The notes beneath the pieces were generated by a model. It saw only the letters and a list, made by a program, of their open reading frames with translations. It was not told the DNA's origin and did not search any database. Shown in pieces: positions 1 to 9,894 of a stretch of 40,131 nt of DNA. The DNA is from Candidatus Brocadiia bacterium. GTDB taxonomy: Bacteria; Planctomycetota; MHYJ01; JACQXL01; JACQZI01. The number at the start of each line of letters is the position of its first letter. The stretch's first letter is position 1. The stretch lies in assembly GCA_020051675.1 (NCBI GenBank), contig JAGVQN010000037.1, positions 1-40,131 of the forward strand, read 5' to 3'. Both the position numbers and the translations under genes were made by a program.

Positions 1-261
1 AACAGGGAACGCACTGCCCTCAAGGCGGCTGTTCTTAACCGGTTGGTTCAGGGCGTATTGATGGCCATCAAATCAAGTTTTGATGCGGCTACAATCTTGG
101 CCGAGAACACGGTTAATGCGGCGCTTTTGAGCGGTCTGCGCGACCCGGCAAAGTGCGATGCATTTGTAGCGGCTCCGGCGGCTGACAAGTGCTACTGCTC
201 ATGGGAAACGGATGAGGAAGGTAACTTCTATCTCCACGTCCAGGTTGGACTAACGGTCTGA
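1..261 (+). CDS. Hypothetical protein, 3' part (frame is open from the window start)
   Basis: Frame 1 is open from base 1 (NRERTALKAAVLNRLVQGVLMAIKSSFDAATI...) to TGA at 259-261; followed by strong palindromes. Confidence 0.5.
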   Translation, partial: NRERTALKAAVLNRLVQGVLMAIKSSFDAATILAENTVNAALLSGLRDPAKCDAFVAAPAADKCYCSWETDEEGNFYLHVQVGLTV

Positions 262-315
262 TCCCGACTGGTCGGGATTGCGTGGATGCCCCGCTGCAGC
301 GGGGCCCGACCACGC
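261..315. repeat. Two adjacent perfect palindromes nested in GCGTGG/CCACGC; terminator-like or REP-like
   Basis: ATCCCGACTGGTCGGGAT (261-278) and GCCCCGCTGCAGCGGGGC (288-305), the second flanked by GCGTGG (280-285) and CCACGC (310-315), immediately after a stop codon. Confidence 0.6.
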
Positions 316-337
316 TTTTACAAGTAGTTAGAAAGTG

Positions 338-413
338 TCATTGCGAGTCCCGATTTTATCGGGACGTGGCAATCTCAATTAGATTGCTTCGTCGCTAAGC
401 TCCTCGCAATGAC
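338..413. repeat. REP/MITE-like palindromic element (TCATTGCGAG...CTCGCAATGA)
   Basis: Terminal inverted repeats TCATTGCGAG/CTCGCAATGA, internal hairpins GTCCCGAT-TT-ATCGGGAC and GCAATCT...AGATTGC, and GAAAGTG on both sides (331-337 and 415-421). Confidence 0.65.
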
Positions 414-436
414 GGAAAGTGAAATGAAGGTGCTTT

Positions 437-1471
437 ATGACATTCAGAAGAAGATATTTTGATGGTGAAGTAACATCTCCGTTAATCGTTCCGAGTGCGG
501 TGACCGAGGAGAAGATTGCCGATGAAGCAGTCACTTCACAGAAGATTAAGGATGAGACTATCCAGAGCGTTGATATCGATGCCGGACAGGTAAAGACCGA
601 AGATATCGCCGATGGCGCGGTTACCTTAAGAAAGTTAGCGGATGATATTTCCATTATCCCGCTGGAGGATGATGCAGTTACAGCACCGAAGATAAAAGAC
701 GGCGCAGTTGTCAGTAGTAAGTTAGCAGTGGACAGTGTTGAAGAAGAAAAGATAAAAGAGGGCGCGGTTTCGTTCATGAAGCTGAAGGATGGCGCAGTGA
801 CCTCTGAAAAGTTACAAGCTAACGCTGTTACATCTACGAAGTTACAGGCTAACGCCGTTACAACTGAGAAGTTACAGGACAAAGCGGTGACAGGTGCGAA
901 GATAAAGGATTACGATATCGGCTATACGCAAATCGCTTCCAACAGCATTAACCGGGAAAAGATTATTAATGGGGAAGTTACCTCTGAGAAGTTACAGGCT
1001 GACGCCGTTACAACGGATAAGTTACACGCTGACGCGGTTACAACGGAGAAGATAAAAGACGGAGCAGTCACACCGGAGAAATTGTCTTTTACGCCCGGCG
1101 GCGGCGCGCAAATAGTCAATTTCAGCCAGAACCTGCCGGTCTACCAAAACGCGGGCAGTGATGATTTCGGTTTGCAGGTTGATTTGTCTTCATTCGTGCC
1201 GGACGGGGCAAAGGCAATCTTCGTCGAGCTGGAGCATCAGGCGGGCGAAGCCGTAACTTTCGGGGCGATTGCCTCAGTCGGCGGGCCGGGCAATTACTAC
1301 GCGGTCAGGACGACTCTGCACGCCGGAACGACGGCGGATGGTTACCCATCCTGCAATGCGGGCAAGGTGGAGCTGGCCGTGAAGACGCCGACAAGGAAAG
1401 TTTTCGTCAGCGCGGAAAGGAATGGGAAACTTACAACAGTAAATGTCTATCTGTTGGGATGGATAGTTTAA
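437..1471 (+). CDS. Decapeptide-repeat fibre-like protein (AVTxEKLxxD/G repeats) with C-terminal globular domain
   Basis: About 18 tandem 10-aa units (AVTSEKLQAN AVTSTKLQAN AVTTEKLQDK ...) followed by a non-repetitive C-terminal domain. Confidence 0.75.
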   Translation: MTFRRRYFDGEVTSPLIVPSAVTEEKIADEAVTSQKIKDETIQSVDIDAGQVKTEDIADGAVTLRKLADDISIIPLEDDAVTAPKIKDGAVVSSKLAVDSVEEEKIKEGAVSFMKLKDGAVTSEKLQANAVTSTKLQANAVTTEKLQDKAVTGAKIKDYDIGYTQIASNSINREKIINGEVTSEKLQADAVTTDKLHADAVTTEKIKDGAVTPEKLSFTPGGGAQIVNFSQNLPVYQNAGSDDFGLQVDLSSFVPDGAKAIFVELEHQAGEAVTFGAIASVGGPGNYYAVRTTLHAGTTADGYPSCNAGKVELAVKTPTRKVFVSAERNGKLTTVNVYLLGWIV

Positions 1472-1733
1472 ATGAACTATTCCCACTCCCCCCGCTTAGG
1501 CGGGGTGCGGGGACGGCTAATTGTATCATTATAGTAGAGCCGGAAGTATCCCGACAGAAATTAGGAATCAGTCCCTGCCTACGGCAGGGATGGTTGATTA
1601 TACTTTATTATTGTAGAACCAGGACGCCCGATTATTTATCCCACCTACGCTATCCCCCTTCGCTGCGCTACGGGGACTCCCCATTTCATAAGAGTTCAGG
1701 ATTTTAAATAAACGCAAAGTGTTTGATTTTCTG

Positions 1734-1761
1734 TTGACTAATCAGCCGCTTTTACTATAAT
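1734..1761 (+). promoter_or_regulatory. Sigma70-like promoter for ppdK
   Basis: TTGACT (1734-1739), 16-nt spacer, TATAAT (1756-1761); AGGAGG ribosome-binding site before ATG 1798. Confidence 0.65.
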
Positions 1762-1797
1762 ACAATGTTTTGAATTATAATTTTATAGGAGGCTTAT

Positions 1798-4512
1798 ATG
1801 GCTAAGTACATTTATTTCTTCGGCAAAGGAAAGACAGAAGGCAACGGCAAGATGAAGGATACGCTCGGAGGCAAGGGCGCGAATCTCGCCGAGATGGCGA
1901 AACTCGGTCTGCCCGTCCCGCCCGGATTCACCATCTCCACGGAACTGTGCCGCCTGTTTTATAAAAGCAAGATGCAGTTCCCGAAATCGCTCAAGAGCGA
2001 ATTCAATAAATATGTAAAGAAACTGGAAACAGCCGCCGGCAAGAAATTCGGCGACGCCTCTAATCCGCTTCTGGTTTCGGTCCGCTCCGGCGCCAAGTTC
2101 TCCATGCCCGGCATGATGGATACCATCCTTAACCTCGGGCTTAACGATAAAACCGTCGAAGCCATGATTAAGCTTACAGGCAACGAGAAATTCGCCTATG
2201 ATTGCTACCGACGGCTATTGATGATGTTCGGTGATGTCGTCCTGGACATCGAGCGCAAACTCTTTGAAGCCATCCGGGATCCGAATCCCAAGACGGTGGT
2301 GGAAAAATATAAGGAACTAATACAAAAACATTCGGGCAAACCATTCCCGCAAGACCCGATAACCCAGCTCGAAATGGCGCGCGACGCGGTCTTCAAATCT
2401 TGGAATAATCCGCGCGCGATTACCTATCGCAACCTTTATAAAATTGACCACAATATCGGCACAGCCGTAAATATCCAGACGATGGTCTTCGGCAATATGG
2501 GAAATGATTGCGCCACCGGAGTAGGCTTTACCCGCAATCCGGCAACAGGTGAAAAGATGTTCTACGGCGAATACCTGACTAATGCCCAGGGCGAAGACGT
2601 GGTCGCCGGCATCAGAACGCCCAGGCCTATTTTGGAACTGGCGAAAGAAATGCCACAACCGGCAAAGGAACTGCGCGATATCACCGACCGGCTGGAAAAA
2701 CATTATAAGGACGTTCAGGATTTTGAATTCACCATAGAAAAGAACAAGCTCTACATGCTCCAGACGCGCGTCGGTAAACGCACCGGGCTTGCCGCTATCA
2801 GGATTGCCGTTGATATGGTAAAAGAAAAGCTGATTAAACCGGAAGAAGCCGTCAGCCGCGTCGAGCCTTTGCAATTAAACCAGCTCATGCACCCGATGTT
2901 TAATCCGACCGAACGTTCCAAATTCAAGGTAATCGCCAAGGGCTTGAACGCCTCGCCGGGCGCCGCCGCGGGCAAGGTTTACTTTGACCCGGATAAGGTA
3001 TGTGAAATGGCTGATAAAGGCGAACGGACGCTTTTGGTCAGAAGCGAAACTTCTCCCGATGATATCCACGGAATGTATAAGGCAGAAGGCGTCCTGACCG
3101 CAACAGGCGGGATGACATCCCACGCCGCAGTAGTCGGCAGGCAGATGGGCAAGCCCAGCGTAGTCGGCTGCAGCGCGCTTAAAGTGGATGAGCACAATAA
3201 ATTATTTAGGGTAGCCGATAAAACCGTAAAAGAAGGCGATTATATTTCCATTGACGGCGCCACCGGCGAAGTAATGCTCGGCGATGTGCCGACCATGGAA
3301 TCCGAAGTGATGCAGGTGGTTAAGGGAACGCTCGCTCCGGAAAAAGCGCCTCTTTACCAATACTTCGACCAGATACTTAAATGGGCGGACGGCATCAAGC
3401 GGCTTAAGGTAAGGGCAAACGCGGATATCCCGCGCGACGCCCAATACGCCATGAAGTTCGGCGCGGAAGGCATCGGTTTATGCCGGACTGAGCATATGTT
3501 CTTTGCCGAAGACCGACTTCCTATCATGCAGGAAATGATTCTGGCAACTAATCTGGAAGACCGCCAGAAAGCGCTGGATAAACTGCTTCCTCTCCAGAGA
3601 GCTGATTTTAAGGGATTGTTTGAAGCAATGCGCGGCAGACCCGTGACCATCAGGACGATTGACCCGCCACTCCATGAATTCCTGCCCAAGCGCGAGGATT
3701 TGATGGTGGAAGTCGCCACCCTAAAAGCCAAGAATGGTCCCGTAGAAGAAATCAAGAAGAAAGAACAACTCTTATCAAGGGTAAACGAGCTCCATGAATT
3801 TAACCCGATGATGGGACACCGCGGATGCCGGTTGGGAATAGTCTACCCGGAAATTACCGTCATGCAGGTGCGGGCGATCCTGGAAGCCGCGACAGAGGTG
3901 GCAAAATCAGGGGAAACGGCGTTCCCTGAAATAATGATTCCGCTGGTCGGACATGTCAATGAGTTCAATCACCAGGCGGCAATCGTCCATAAAGTGGCGG
4001 ATGAAGTAGCCAAAGAAACAGGCATAAAGATAAAATACATGGTCGGAACGATGATAGAAATCCCGCGCGCGGCGGTGACGGCGGACGAGATTGCCAAGGA
4101 GGCGCAGTTCTTCTCTTTCGGCACGAACGATTTGACACAGATGACCTTCGGCTTTTCGCGCGACGATGCCGGCAAGTTCATACATAATTATGTGGATAAT
4201 AAAATACTGCCCAGCGACCCGTTTGTCACGATAGACCAGGGCGGCGTGGGAAAACTGATCCAATGCGGAACGGAAAAAGGCAGGAGCGTCAGGGCTGATT
4301 TAAAAGTCGGCATCTGCGGCGAGCACGGAGGCGACCCGGAATCCGTCATCTTCTGCCATACGGCGGGCTTGAATTACGTAAGCGCTTCGCCATTCAGGGT
4401 GCCGATTTCGCGTTTAGCCGCGGCCCATGCGGTACTAAGGGAAAAGGCGAAGCGACCCCATTCTGGGACTCCCTATTATCGGGTGTCCCCGAAACGAAGT
4501 GGAGCGGGGTAG
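1798..4512 (+). CDS. ppdK: Pyruvate, phosphate dikinase
   Basis: KGANLAEMAKLGLPVPPGFTIST N-terminus, GGMTSHAAVVGRQMGKPSVVG phosphohistidine motif, and PEP-utiliser C-terminal motifs (GTMIEIPRA, SFGTNDLTQMTFGFSRDD, GICGEHGGDP). Confidence 0.97.
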   Translation: MAKYIYFFGKGKTEGNGKMKDTLGGKGANLAEMAKLGLPVPPGFTISTELCRLFYKSKMQFPKSLKSEFNKYVKKLETAAGKKFGDASNPLLVSVRSGAKFSMPGMMDTILNLGLNDKTVEAMIKLTGNEKFAYDCYRRLLMMFGDVVLDIERKLFEAIRDPNPKTVVEKYKELIQKHSGKPFPQDPITQLEMARDAVFKSWNNPRAITYRNLYKIDHNIGTAVNIQTMVFGNMGNDCATGVGFTRNPATGEKMFYGEYLTNAQGEDVVAGIRTPRPILELAKEMPQPAKELRDITDRLEKHYKDVQDFEFTIEKNKLYMLQTRVGKRTGLAAIRIAVDMVKEKLIKPEEAVSRVEPLQLNQLMHPMFNPTERSKFKVIAKGLNASPGAAAGKVYFDPDKVCEMADKGERTLLVRSETSPDDIHGMYKAEGVLTATGGMTSHAAVVGRQMGKPSVVGCSALKVDEHNKLFRVADKTVKEGDYISIDGATGEVMLGDVPTMESEVMQVVKGTLAPEKAPLYQYFDQILKWADGIKRLKVRANADIPRDAQYAMKFGAEGIGLCRTEHMFFAEDRLPIMQEMILATNLEDRQKALDKLLPLQRADFKGLFEAMRGRPVTIRTIDPPLHEFLPKREDLMVEVATLKAKNGPVEEIKKKEQLLSRVNELHEFNPMMGHRGCRLGIVYPEITVMQVRAILEAATEVAKSGETAFPEIMIPLVGHVNEFNHQAAIVHKVADEVAKETGIKIKYMVGTMIEIPRAAVTADEIAKEAQFFSFGTNDLTQMTFGFSRDDAGKFIHNYVDNKILPSDPFVTIDQGGVGKLIQCGTEKGRSVRADLKVGICGEHGGDPESVIFCHTAGLNYVSASPFRVPISRLAAAHAVLREKAKRPHSGTPYYRVSPKRSGAG

Positions 4513-4582
4513 CGGAGTCCCCCGACGCCCCCTACGGGGACTCCCTATTATCGGGTGCCCCCGAAACAAAGTGGAGCGGGGT
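4465..4582. repeat. Direct repeat, two 46-bp copies
   Basis: GGGACTCCCTATTATCGGGTGTCCCCGAAACGAAGTGGAGCGGGGT (4465-4510) and a copy at 4537-4582 with 2 mismatches; related sequence at 23001-23045. Confidence 0.8.
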
Positions 4583-4699
4583 AACGTCGGGGGGCGAAGT
4601 AGATAGGCGGATGAATTGGTAAAGCAGAGTTTTCTTGTGGTATAGGACAATAGTCCTAACCACTGCAAATCGTATCAAAGTCATCATGGAATTATTTCC

Positions 4700-4727
4700 T
4701 TGACATTTCCTCAATATCTGCTATCAT
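4700..4727 (+). promoter_or_regulatory. Sigma70-like promoter for rpsA
   Basis: TTGACA (4700-4705), 16-nt spacer, TATCAT (4722-4727). Confidence 0.6.
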
Positions 4728-4813
4728 AAGCAATTCGTATTTTTTAGTTCTAATCGTAGTTAATAAACCATGCCCTGTGCGATAACGGGGCACGAAGAAG
4801 GGAGTTAACGAAC

Positions 4814-6478
4814 GTGGCAGAAAATTTGTTCCTTAAGGATATGGGGATTCTCGATAAGAATATCGAGAAAGAAGTAAGCGGCCTCATGAAGTCTTTCTCC
4901 GCCGAAGACCTTTCCAAGCTTTACAAAGAATCAATCAGGGAATTCAAGCCCCACACCATCGTCAAAGGCAAAGTCATTTTAGTTCAGGATAAACAGGCCG
5001 TCGTGGATATCGGCTATAAATCCGAAGGGCTTATCCCCTTGCAGGAATTTGACAAGCCGGCCGAGGTCAAGCCGGGCGATGAACTTGAAGTATACCTGGA
5101 AACGGTTGAGGATGAATCAGATTTAATCGTCCTTTCCAAGAGCAAGGCGGATTACATCCGCGGATGGGAACGGATAATGCAGGCTTACAAAGAAGGCGAT
5201 CCGGTAAAAGGCACGGTTACCCGCAAAGTGAAAGGCGGGCTTATCGTCAATATCGGCGGACCGGCATTCCTGCCGGCATCACAAGTGGATATCAGACGGT
5301 TAGATGATATCGGCAAATTAGTCGGCAAGGAAATAGAAGCCAAGATTATCAAGCTTGATTCCGAAAGGATGAGCATAATTATCTCCAGGCGCAAATACAT
5401 GGAAGAACTGCGCGGCGCCCAGAGGGAAAAGCTCCTGAAAGAATTAAAAGAAGGCGACGTCCGCGAAGGCATCGTCAAGAATATCGCCGATTACGGTGTC
5501 TTTGTTGACCTGGGCGGAATAGACGGCCTCCTGCATATCACCGATATGGCATGGCGCCGTGTCAGCCATCCTTCTGAAATGTTTACCATGGACCAGAAAA
5601 TACAAATAAAGATACTCAAAATAGATACCACCACCAACCGTATTACGGTCGGATTCAAGCAGCTCACCCCGAACCCGTGGGAAAAGGTGGAGCTGAAATA
5701 TCCGGCTAATACGCGCATCAAGGGCAAGGTGGTTAATATTATGCCTTACGGGGCGTTTGTCGAACTGGAAAGCGGAGTCGAGGGGCTCCTCCATATTTCC
5801 GAGATGTCCTGGACCAAGCGTATCTCACATCCTTCCGATATGCTCGCCATCGGCGATATCGTCGAAGCGATGATACTTAAAATAAGCAGCGAGAAACAAG
5901 AATTGCTTTTAGGGATGAAACAGCTTGAGGTAAATCCCTGGACAACCATAGAAGGCAAGTATCCGCCGGGAACACGCATCCAGGGCAGGGTGCGTAACCT
6001 GACCACCTACGGCGCATTCATCGAAATAGAAGAAGGGATTGACGGACTTCTCCATCTTTCCGATATTTCGTGGACCAAGAAAATTGTAAAGCCGGCAGAT
6101 GTAATCAAGAAAGGCGACAAAATAGAAGCCGTGGTTCTATCGGTTGATCCGGAAAAGAAAAGGGTTTCATTAGGACTTAAACAACTAGCGCCCAATCCAT
6201 GGGAAACGACCATCCCGGAAAAATATAACACCGGCGCGGTTGTTCCCGGCAAGGTATTAAGGCTGACCAAAGACGGCGCAGTTATCGAACTTGCGCCTGA
6301 AATAGAAGGCTTCCTAAGATTAACCAAGGAACCGGAAGCAGCCGGCGCTGAAGGCGCACCGAAAGAAGAAGGCGAGAAAATCCATCTTAAGATAGATGAT
6401 GCCGTAACCGTGGAAGTAATCAAAATTGACCCGGTCGAAGGCAGGATAATGCTGAAAATGGGTTCCCAGCTTTCTTAA
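4814..6478 (+). CDS. rpsA: 30S ribosomal protein S1 (about six S1 domains)
   Basis: Repeated S1/OB motifs (VREGIVKNIADYGVFVDLGGIDGLLHITDMAWRRVSHPSE etc.); GTG start preceded by GGGAG. Confidence 0.95.
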   Translation: MAENLFLKDMGILDKNIEKEVSGLMKSFSAEDLSKLYKESIREFKPHTIVKGKVILVQDKQAVVDIGYKSEGLIPLQEFDKPAEVKPGDELEVYLETVEDESDLIVLSKSKADYIRGWERIMQAYKEGDPVKGTVTRKVKGGLIVNIGGPAFLPASQVDIRRLDDIGKLVGKEIEAKIIKLDSERMSIIISRRKYMEELRGAQREKLLKELKEGDVREGIVKNIADYGVFVDLGGIDGLLHITDMAWRRVSHPSEMFTMDQKIQIKILKIDTTTNRITVGFKQLTPNPWEKVELKYPANTRIKGKVVNIMPYGAFVELESGVEGLLHISEMSWTKRISHPSDMLAIGDIVEAMILKISSEKQELLLGMKQLEVNPWTTIEGKYPPGTRIQGRVRNLTTYGAFIEIEEGIDGLLHLSDISWTKKIVKPADVIKKGDKIEAVVLSVDPEKKRVSLGLKQLAPNPWETTIPEKYNTGAVVPGKVLRLTKDGAVIELAPEIEGFLRLTKEPEAAGAEGAPKEEGEKIHLKIDDAVTVEVIKIDPVEGRIMLKMGSQLS

Positions 6479-6541
6479 AGAGCGTACAATTTTACCCACG
6501 TCCCGACGGGGTTTCGATTTATAAGGTATTGAAGCTCAAAA

Positions 6542-8383
6542 ATGTGCGGAATAATTGGCTGTGTCAGCAAGCGCAATGTCAGCGAGATTATTATCAACGG
6601 ATTGAAACGGCTGGAATACCGCGGTTATGATTCCGCCGGACTTGCCGTTATTCCCGATAGCGGCCATAAAAAATCATTTCACTTTAAAAAGACAGCCGGC
6701 AAGATTTCCGCGCTTGAAACATTAATCAACCACGCTGATTTTACCGGGACTATCGGCATAGGACATACCCGCTGGGCGACACACGGGATTCCCGCCGAGA
6801 AAAACGCGCATCCACATTTTTCCTGCGATAAAGAGGTGGTCGTGGTTCATAACGGCATTATCGAAAACTACGAGGAGCTAAAAGAAGGATTGCTCAAACG
6901 CGGGCATAAGTTCAGTTCAGATACCGATACCGAAGTTGTCGCCCATCTTCTTGAAGAGTATATCAGGAAATATTCACCTCTAGGATCATTGCAACGGGTA
7001 ACACGCATACTTACGGGCAGTTTCGCGCTGGGGGTTATTTTCCTCAAAGAGCCGCAAACCCTTTACGGCGCGCGCTGTAATAGCCCGCTGATTATCGGCG
7101 CCGGAGACGGCGAAAACTTTATCGCCTCTGACGTGCCGGCAGTCCTGCCATATACCCGTAAAATCATTTACATAGATGAAGGTCAGGTTGTCCGCCTGAC
7201 CGCGGATAAGATTAATATTTTCGGGTTTGACGGACACCCACACCGGGCGCTCCCTACGGAAATCAAGTGGGATATCAAGGATGCGGAAAAAGGCGGTTAC
7301 CCGCATTTCATGCTTAAGGAAATATTCGAACAGCCGTCCGCCGTGGAATCCTCCATCAGCTATTATATAAATAGCAAAGGATGCGGCGAATTTAAAAGCC
7401 TCGCCAATCTTAAGGAAAGAATTAAGAAAATCAACCGGATTGTAATAACCGCCTGCGGAACCGCCTGGCACGCCGGACTGGTCGGCAAATACGCTCTGGA
7501 GGAATTGTGCAGAGTGCCGGTTGAGGTAAGCATCGCCTCTGAATTCCGTTACGGCAACCCGGTGCTTGATAACCATACTTTGTTTGTAGCCATAAGCCAG
7601 TCTGGGGAAACAGCCGACACTTTGGCGGCCTTGCGCGAGGCTAAGTGCGCCAAGGCATTGACCATAGCTCTCTGCAATGTTGTCGGTAGTTCTATTACGC
7701 GGGAAGCCGATTCAACCGTTTACACCTATGCCGGCCCGGAAATCAGCGTTGCTTCGACAAAAGCATATACCTGCCAGATATCGGTGCTTCTCCTTTTTGC
7801 TGTCTACCTCGCCCGTTTGCTCGGAAACCTTTCAAGCAAAAAGGAAAAGCAATTACTAAAGGAAATAAAAACGATTCCGGGCAAACTCAAAACCGTGCTG
7901 AAATCAAGCGACGAGATACGTTCCTTTGCGCACAAGTATAAAAACGCACCTAATTTTATGTATATCGCGCGGCGTTATAATTTCCCCAACGCATACGAAG
8001 GCGCCTTAAAGCTTAAAGAAATATCCTACACCCACGCCGAAGGCTACGGCGCCGGCGAAATGAAACACGGACCCCTGGCATTGGTCGATAACACCTTCCC
8101 GACTGTGACAATCGCCGTTAAAAGTCTTGTCTATGAAAAGATGCTTTCCAATATCCAGGAAATAAAGGCACGCCGGGGAATTATTATCGCGGTCGCCACT
8201 GAAGGCGATGAATATATTAAGCATATGGCGGATGATATTATCTATGTGCCGGAAACCCAGGAGATGTTTTCCCCGTTGCTTACGGTGCTTCCTTTGCAAT
8301 TACTGGCTTACCATACAGCCGTTGCCAAAGGGCGCAATGTCGACCAGCCGCGCAACCTTGCCAAGAGCGTTACGGTGGAATAA
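6542..8383 (+). CDS. glmS: Glutamine--fructose-6-phosphate aminotransferase (isomerizing)
   Basis: MCGIIGCV N-terminal Cys glutaminase, RLEYRGYDSAG, two SIS domains, C-terminal NVDQPRNLAKSVTVE. Confidence 0.98.
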   Translation: MCGIIGCVSKRNVSEIIINGLKRLEYRGYDSAGLAVIPDSGHKKSFHFKKTAGKISALETLINHADFTGTIGIGHTRWATHGIPAEKNAHPHFSCDKEVVVVHNGIIENYEELKEGLLKRGHKFSSDTDTEVVAHLLEEYIRKYSPLGSLQRVTRILTGSFALGVIFLKEPQTLYGARCNSPLIIGAGDGENFIASDVPAVLPYTRKIIYIDEGQVVRLTADKINIFGFDGHPHRALPTEIKWDIKDAEKGGYPHFMLKEIFEQPSAVESSISYYINSKGCGEFKSLANLKERIKKINRIVITACGTAWHAGLVGKYALEELCRVPVEVSIASEFRYGNPVLDNHTLFVAISQSGETADTLAALREAKCAKALTIALCNVVGSSITREADSTVYTYAGPEISVASTKAYTCQISVLLLFAVYLARLLGNLSSKKEKQLLKEIKTIPGKLKTVLKSSDEIRSFAHKYKNAPNFMYIARRYNFPNAYEGALKLKEISYTHAEGYGAGEMKHGPLALVDNTFPTVTIAVKSLVYEKMLSNIQEIKARRGIIIAVATEGDEYIKHMADDIIYVPETQEMFSPLLTVLPLQLLAYHTAVAKGRNVDQPRNLAKSVTVE

Positions 8384-8502
8384 CGCTAACGGGATTGAAC
8401 CTTTTCGGCGCTTTATACGTTTATATAGTATAGATAATAAATTTACTTGACCATACGGCGATTTATTTATTATATTGAATCAGTCTTAAAAGGAGATATT
8501 TC

Positions 8503-9771
8503 ATGAGAAAAGGAAACGCGCTTTTGGTGATTGTGCTGATACTGCTTGCCGGGGTCATTGTTTCCGTATCTATTTATTTTACGGCGAAACAAACACCTCC
8601 CACCAAAAAGGAGGGAACCGATTCTCCGGTTGCCACCACAGGACAGTCTAACCAACCCAATGCCCTGACGACCCCTGAACTCCTGGAACAGACTTTTGAA
8701 AAAGGGCTTGTCTGGCTCATGAAAAGACAGCAGGATAACGGCGCCTGGGCTACTATGCCGGAAGCCGGCAGCCAGCCGGATATTGCTTTCACCTCTTTAG
8801 CGCTTATTTCGGTCGGCAAAGCCCCCCTGAAATACCGCGAGACTTACAAGGACCGGATAGAAAAAGGAATTAAGTATATCCTAAATCATGTTCAGGAAAA
8901 CGGCGCGGCAATAGATTCTGAAAAACCGCCTACCTACGGGACTTACAAGACATCCCTGGCGATAGTCGCCCTTGCCACGATAGACAAGGAAAAATATAAG
9001 GATTCCATCAAGAAAGCGATGGATTACCTCGTGAAAAGCCAGTTCGGCCCGGAAGACGGGGATGCCCAAAGCGGCGGATGGGGCTACCAGGAAAAAGGGC
9101 CGACCCTGGAGAAAAACGCCAATCTTTCCACCACCCAGTTTGTCATGACGGCTTTAAGCGAAGGCGGCCTGCCGCAGGATAGCGAAACATGGAAACGGGC
9201 CGTTGAATTCCTTAATAAAATCCAGAATTCGAGCGAAAACAATAAATTCCGGGTCACTTCCAATGACGGAGGCTTTTTCTATTCGCCGATAGAAAGCAAA
9301 GCCGAAAATAAAGAAGTCCTGCCGGACGGGACCGAAGTATTAAAATCATACGCCTCCATGACCTATGCGGGGCTTTTAAGTTTTATTTATGCCTATGTGG
9401 ATAAAAAGGACCCTCGGGTACTGGCCGCTTATAGCTGGCTTAAGCAGAAATATTCGCTTGAGGAAAATGTGGGATTAAGAACCGATGACAAACCTAATTT
9501 AGGAAAACAGGGTTTGTTTTATTATTACCACACTTTTGCCAAGGCGCTGGATGCATACGGGGAAGCCACCATCGTAACCATGCCCGATAAAACCGAGCGT
9601 AATTGGGCAAAAGACTTAACGGAAAAACTTGCTTTCCTACAGAAACAGGAGGGGTTTTGGGTTAACGAGTTTGAAGAACGCTGGTTTGAGGGTTACGAAG
9701 GCCTTTCCACCTCATTCGCGCTGATATCGCTTAATATATGCCGTAAATGGGTAAGTCCGGAAACAAAATAG
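8503..9771 (+). CDS. Membrane-anchored prenyltransferase/squalene-cyclase-repeat (alpha/alpha toroid) protein
   Basis: N-terminal TM helix, then repeats such as LVWLMKRQQDNGAWA, GIKYILNHVQENGA, AMDYLVKSQ, GGWGYQEKG, LAFLQKQEGFW. Confidence 0.7.
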   Translation: MRKGNALLVIVLILLAGVIVSVSIYFTAKQTPPTKKEGTDSPVATTGQSNQPNALTTPELLEQTFEKGLVWLMKRQQDNGAWATMPEAGSQPDIAFTSLALISVGKAPLKYRETYKDRIEKGIKYILNHVQENGAAIDSEKPPTYGTYKTSLAIVALATIDKEKYKDSIKKAMDYLVKSQFGPEDGDAQSGGWGYQEKGPTLEKNANLSTTQFVMTALSEGGLPQDSETWKRAVEFLNKIQNSSENNKFRVTSNDGGFFYSPIESKAENKEVLPDGTEVLKSYASMTYAGLLSFIYAYVDKKDPRVLAAYSWLKQKYSLEENVGLRTDDKPNLGKQGLFYYYHTFAKALDAYGEATIVTMPDKTERNWAKDLTEKLAFLQKQEGFWVNEFEERWFEGYEGLSTSFALISLNICRKWVSPETK

Positions 9772-9852
9772 CCGATATTGATATAGCAGAAAAGATTGAC
9801 ATTACGGATTAAGTTCATAAAATAGGTAATTACTAAGTGGGGGTAACTCAGC

Positions 9853-9874
9853 CCCCCGACGTAACCGTCGGGGG
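9853..9874. repeat. Palindrome CCCCCGAC-GTAACC-GTCGGGGG
   Basis: 8-bp perfect stem upstream of tRNA-Gly; related GTAACGTCGGGGG string near 4582-4596. Confidence 0.6.
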
Positions 9875-9894
9875 ACGAGAGATTTGATTTGCAA

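Noticed and set aside
379-882. 167-aa minus-strand ORF (repeats such as VTALACNF)
   Set aside because: Antisense translation of the decapeptide-repeat gene; the repeat keeps the opposite frame open by chance.
497-1092. CRISPR-like regular 30-nt periodicity
   Set aside because: Periodicity comes from a decapeptide coding repeat in an open frame; there are no unique spacers between conserved repeats.
1459-1707. 82-aa plus-strand ORF
   Set aside because: Covers intergenic palindromes and repeat fragments; peptide composition follows the repeats.
2317-2874. 185-aa minus-strand ORF in ppdK
   Set aside because: Antisense to a strongly conserved gene, with no recognisable motifs.
4465-4582. CRISPR mini-array
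   Set aside because: Only two copies, related copies are dispersed elsewhere singly, and no cas genes are seen.
4435-4668. 77-aa minus-strand ORF with internally repeated peptide
   Set aside because: Apparent protein repeat is only the two 46-bp direct repeats read in reverse.
4771-4792. Possible regulatory hairpin in the rpsA leader (TGCCC...GGGCA)
   Set aside because: Only a 5-bp stem with a long loop; not enough to claim an RNA regulatory element.
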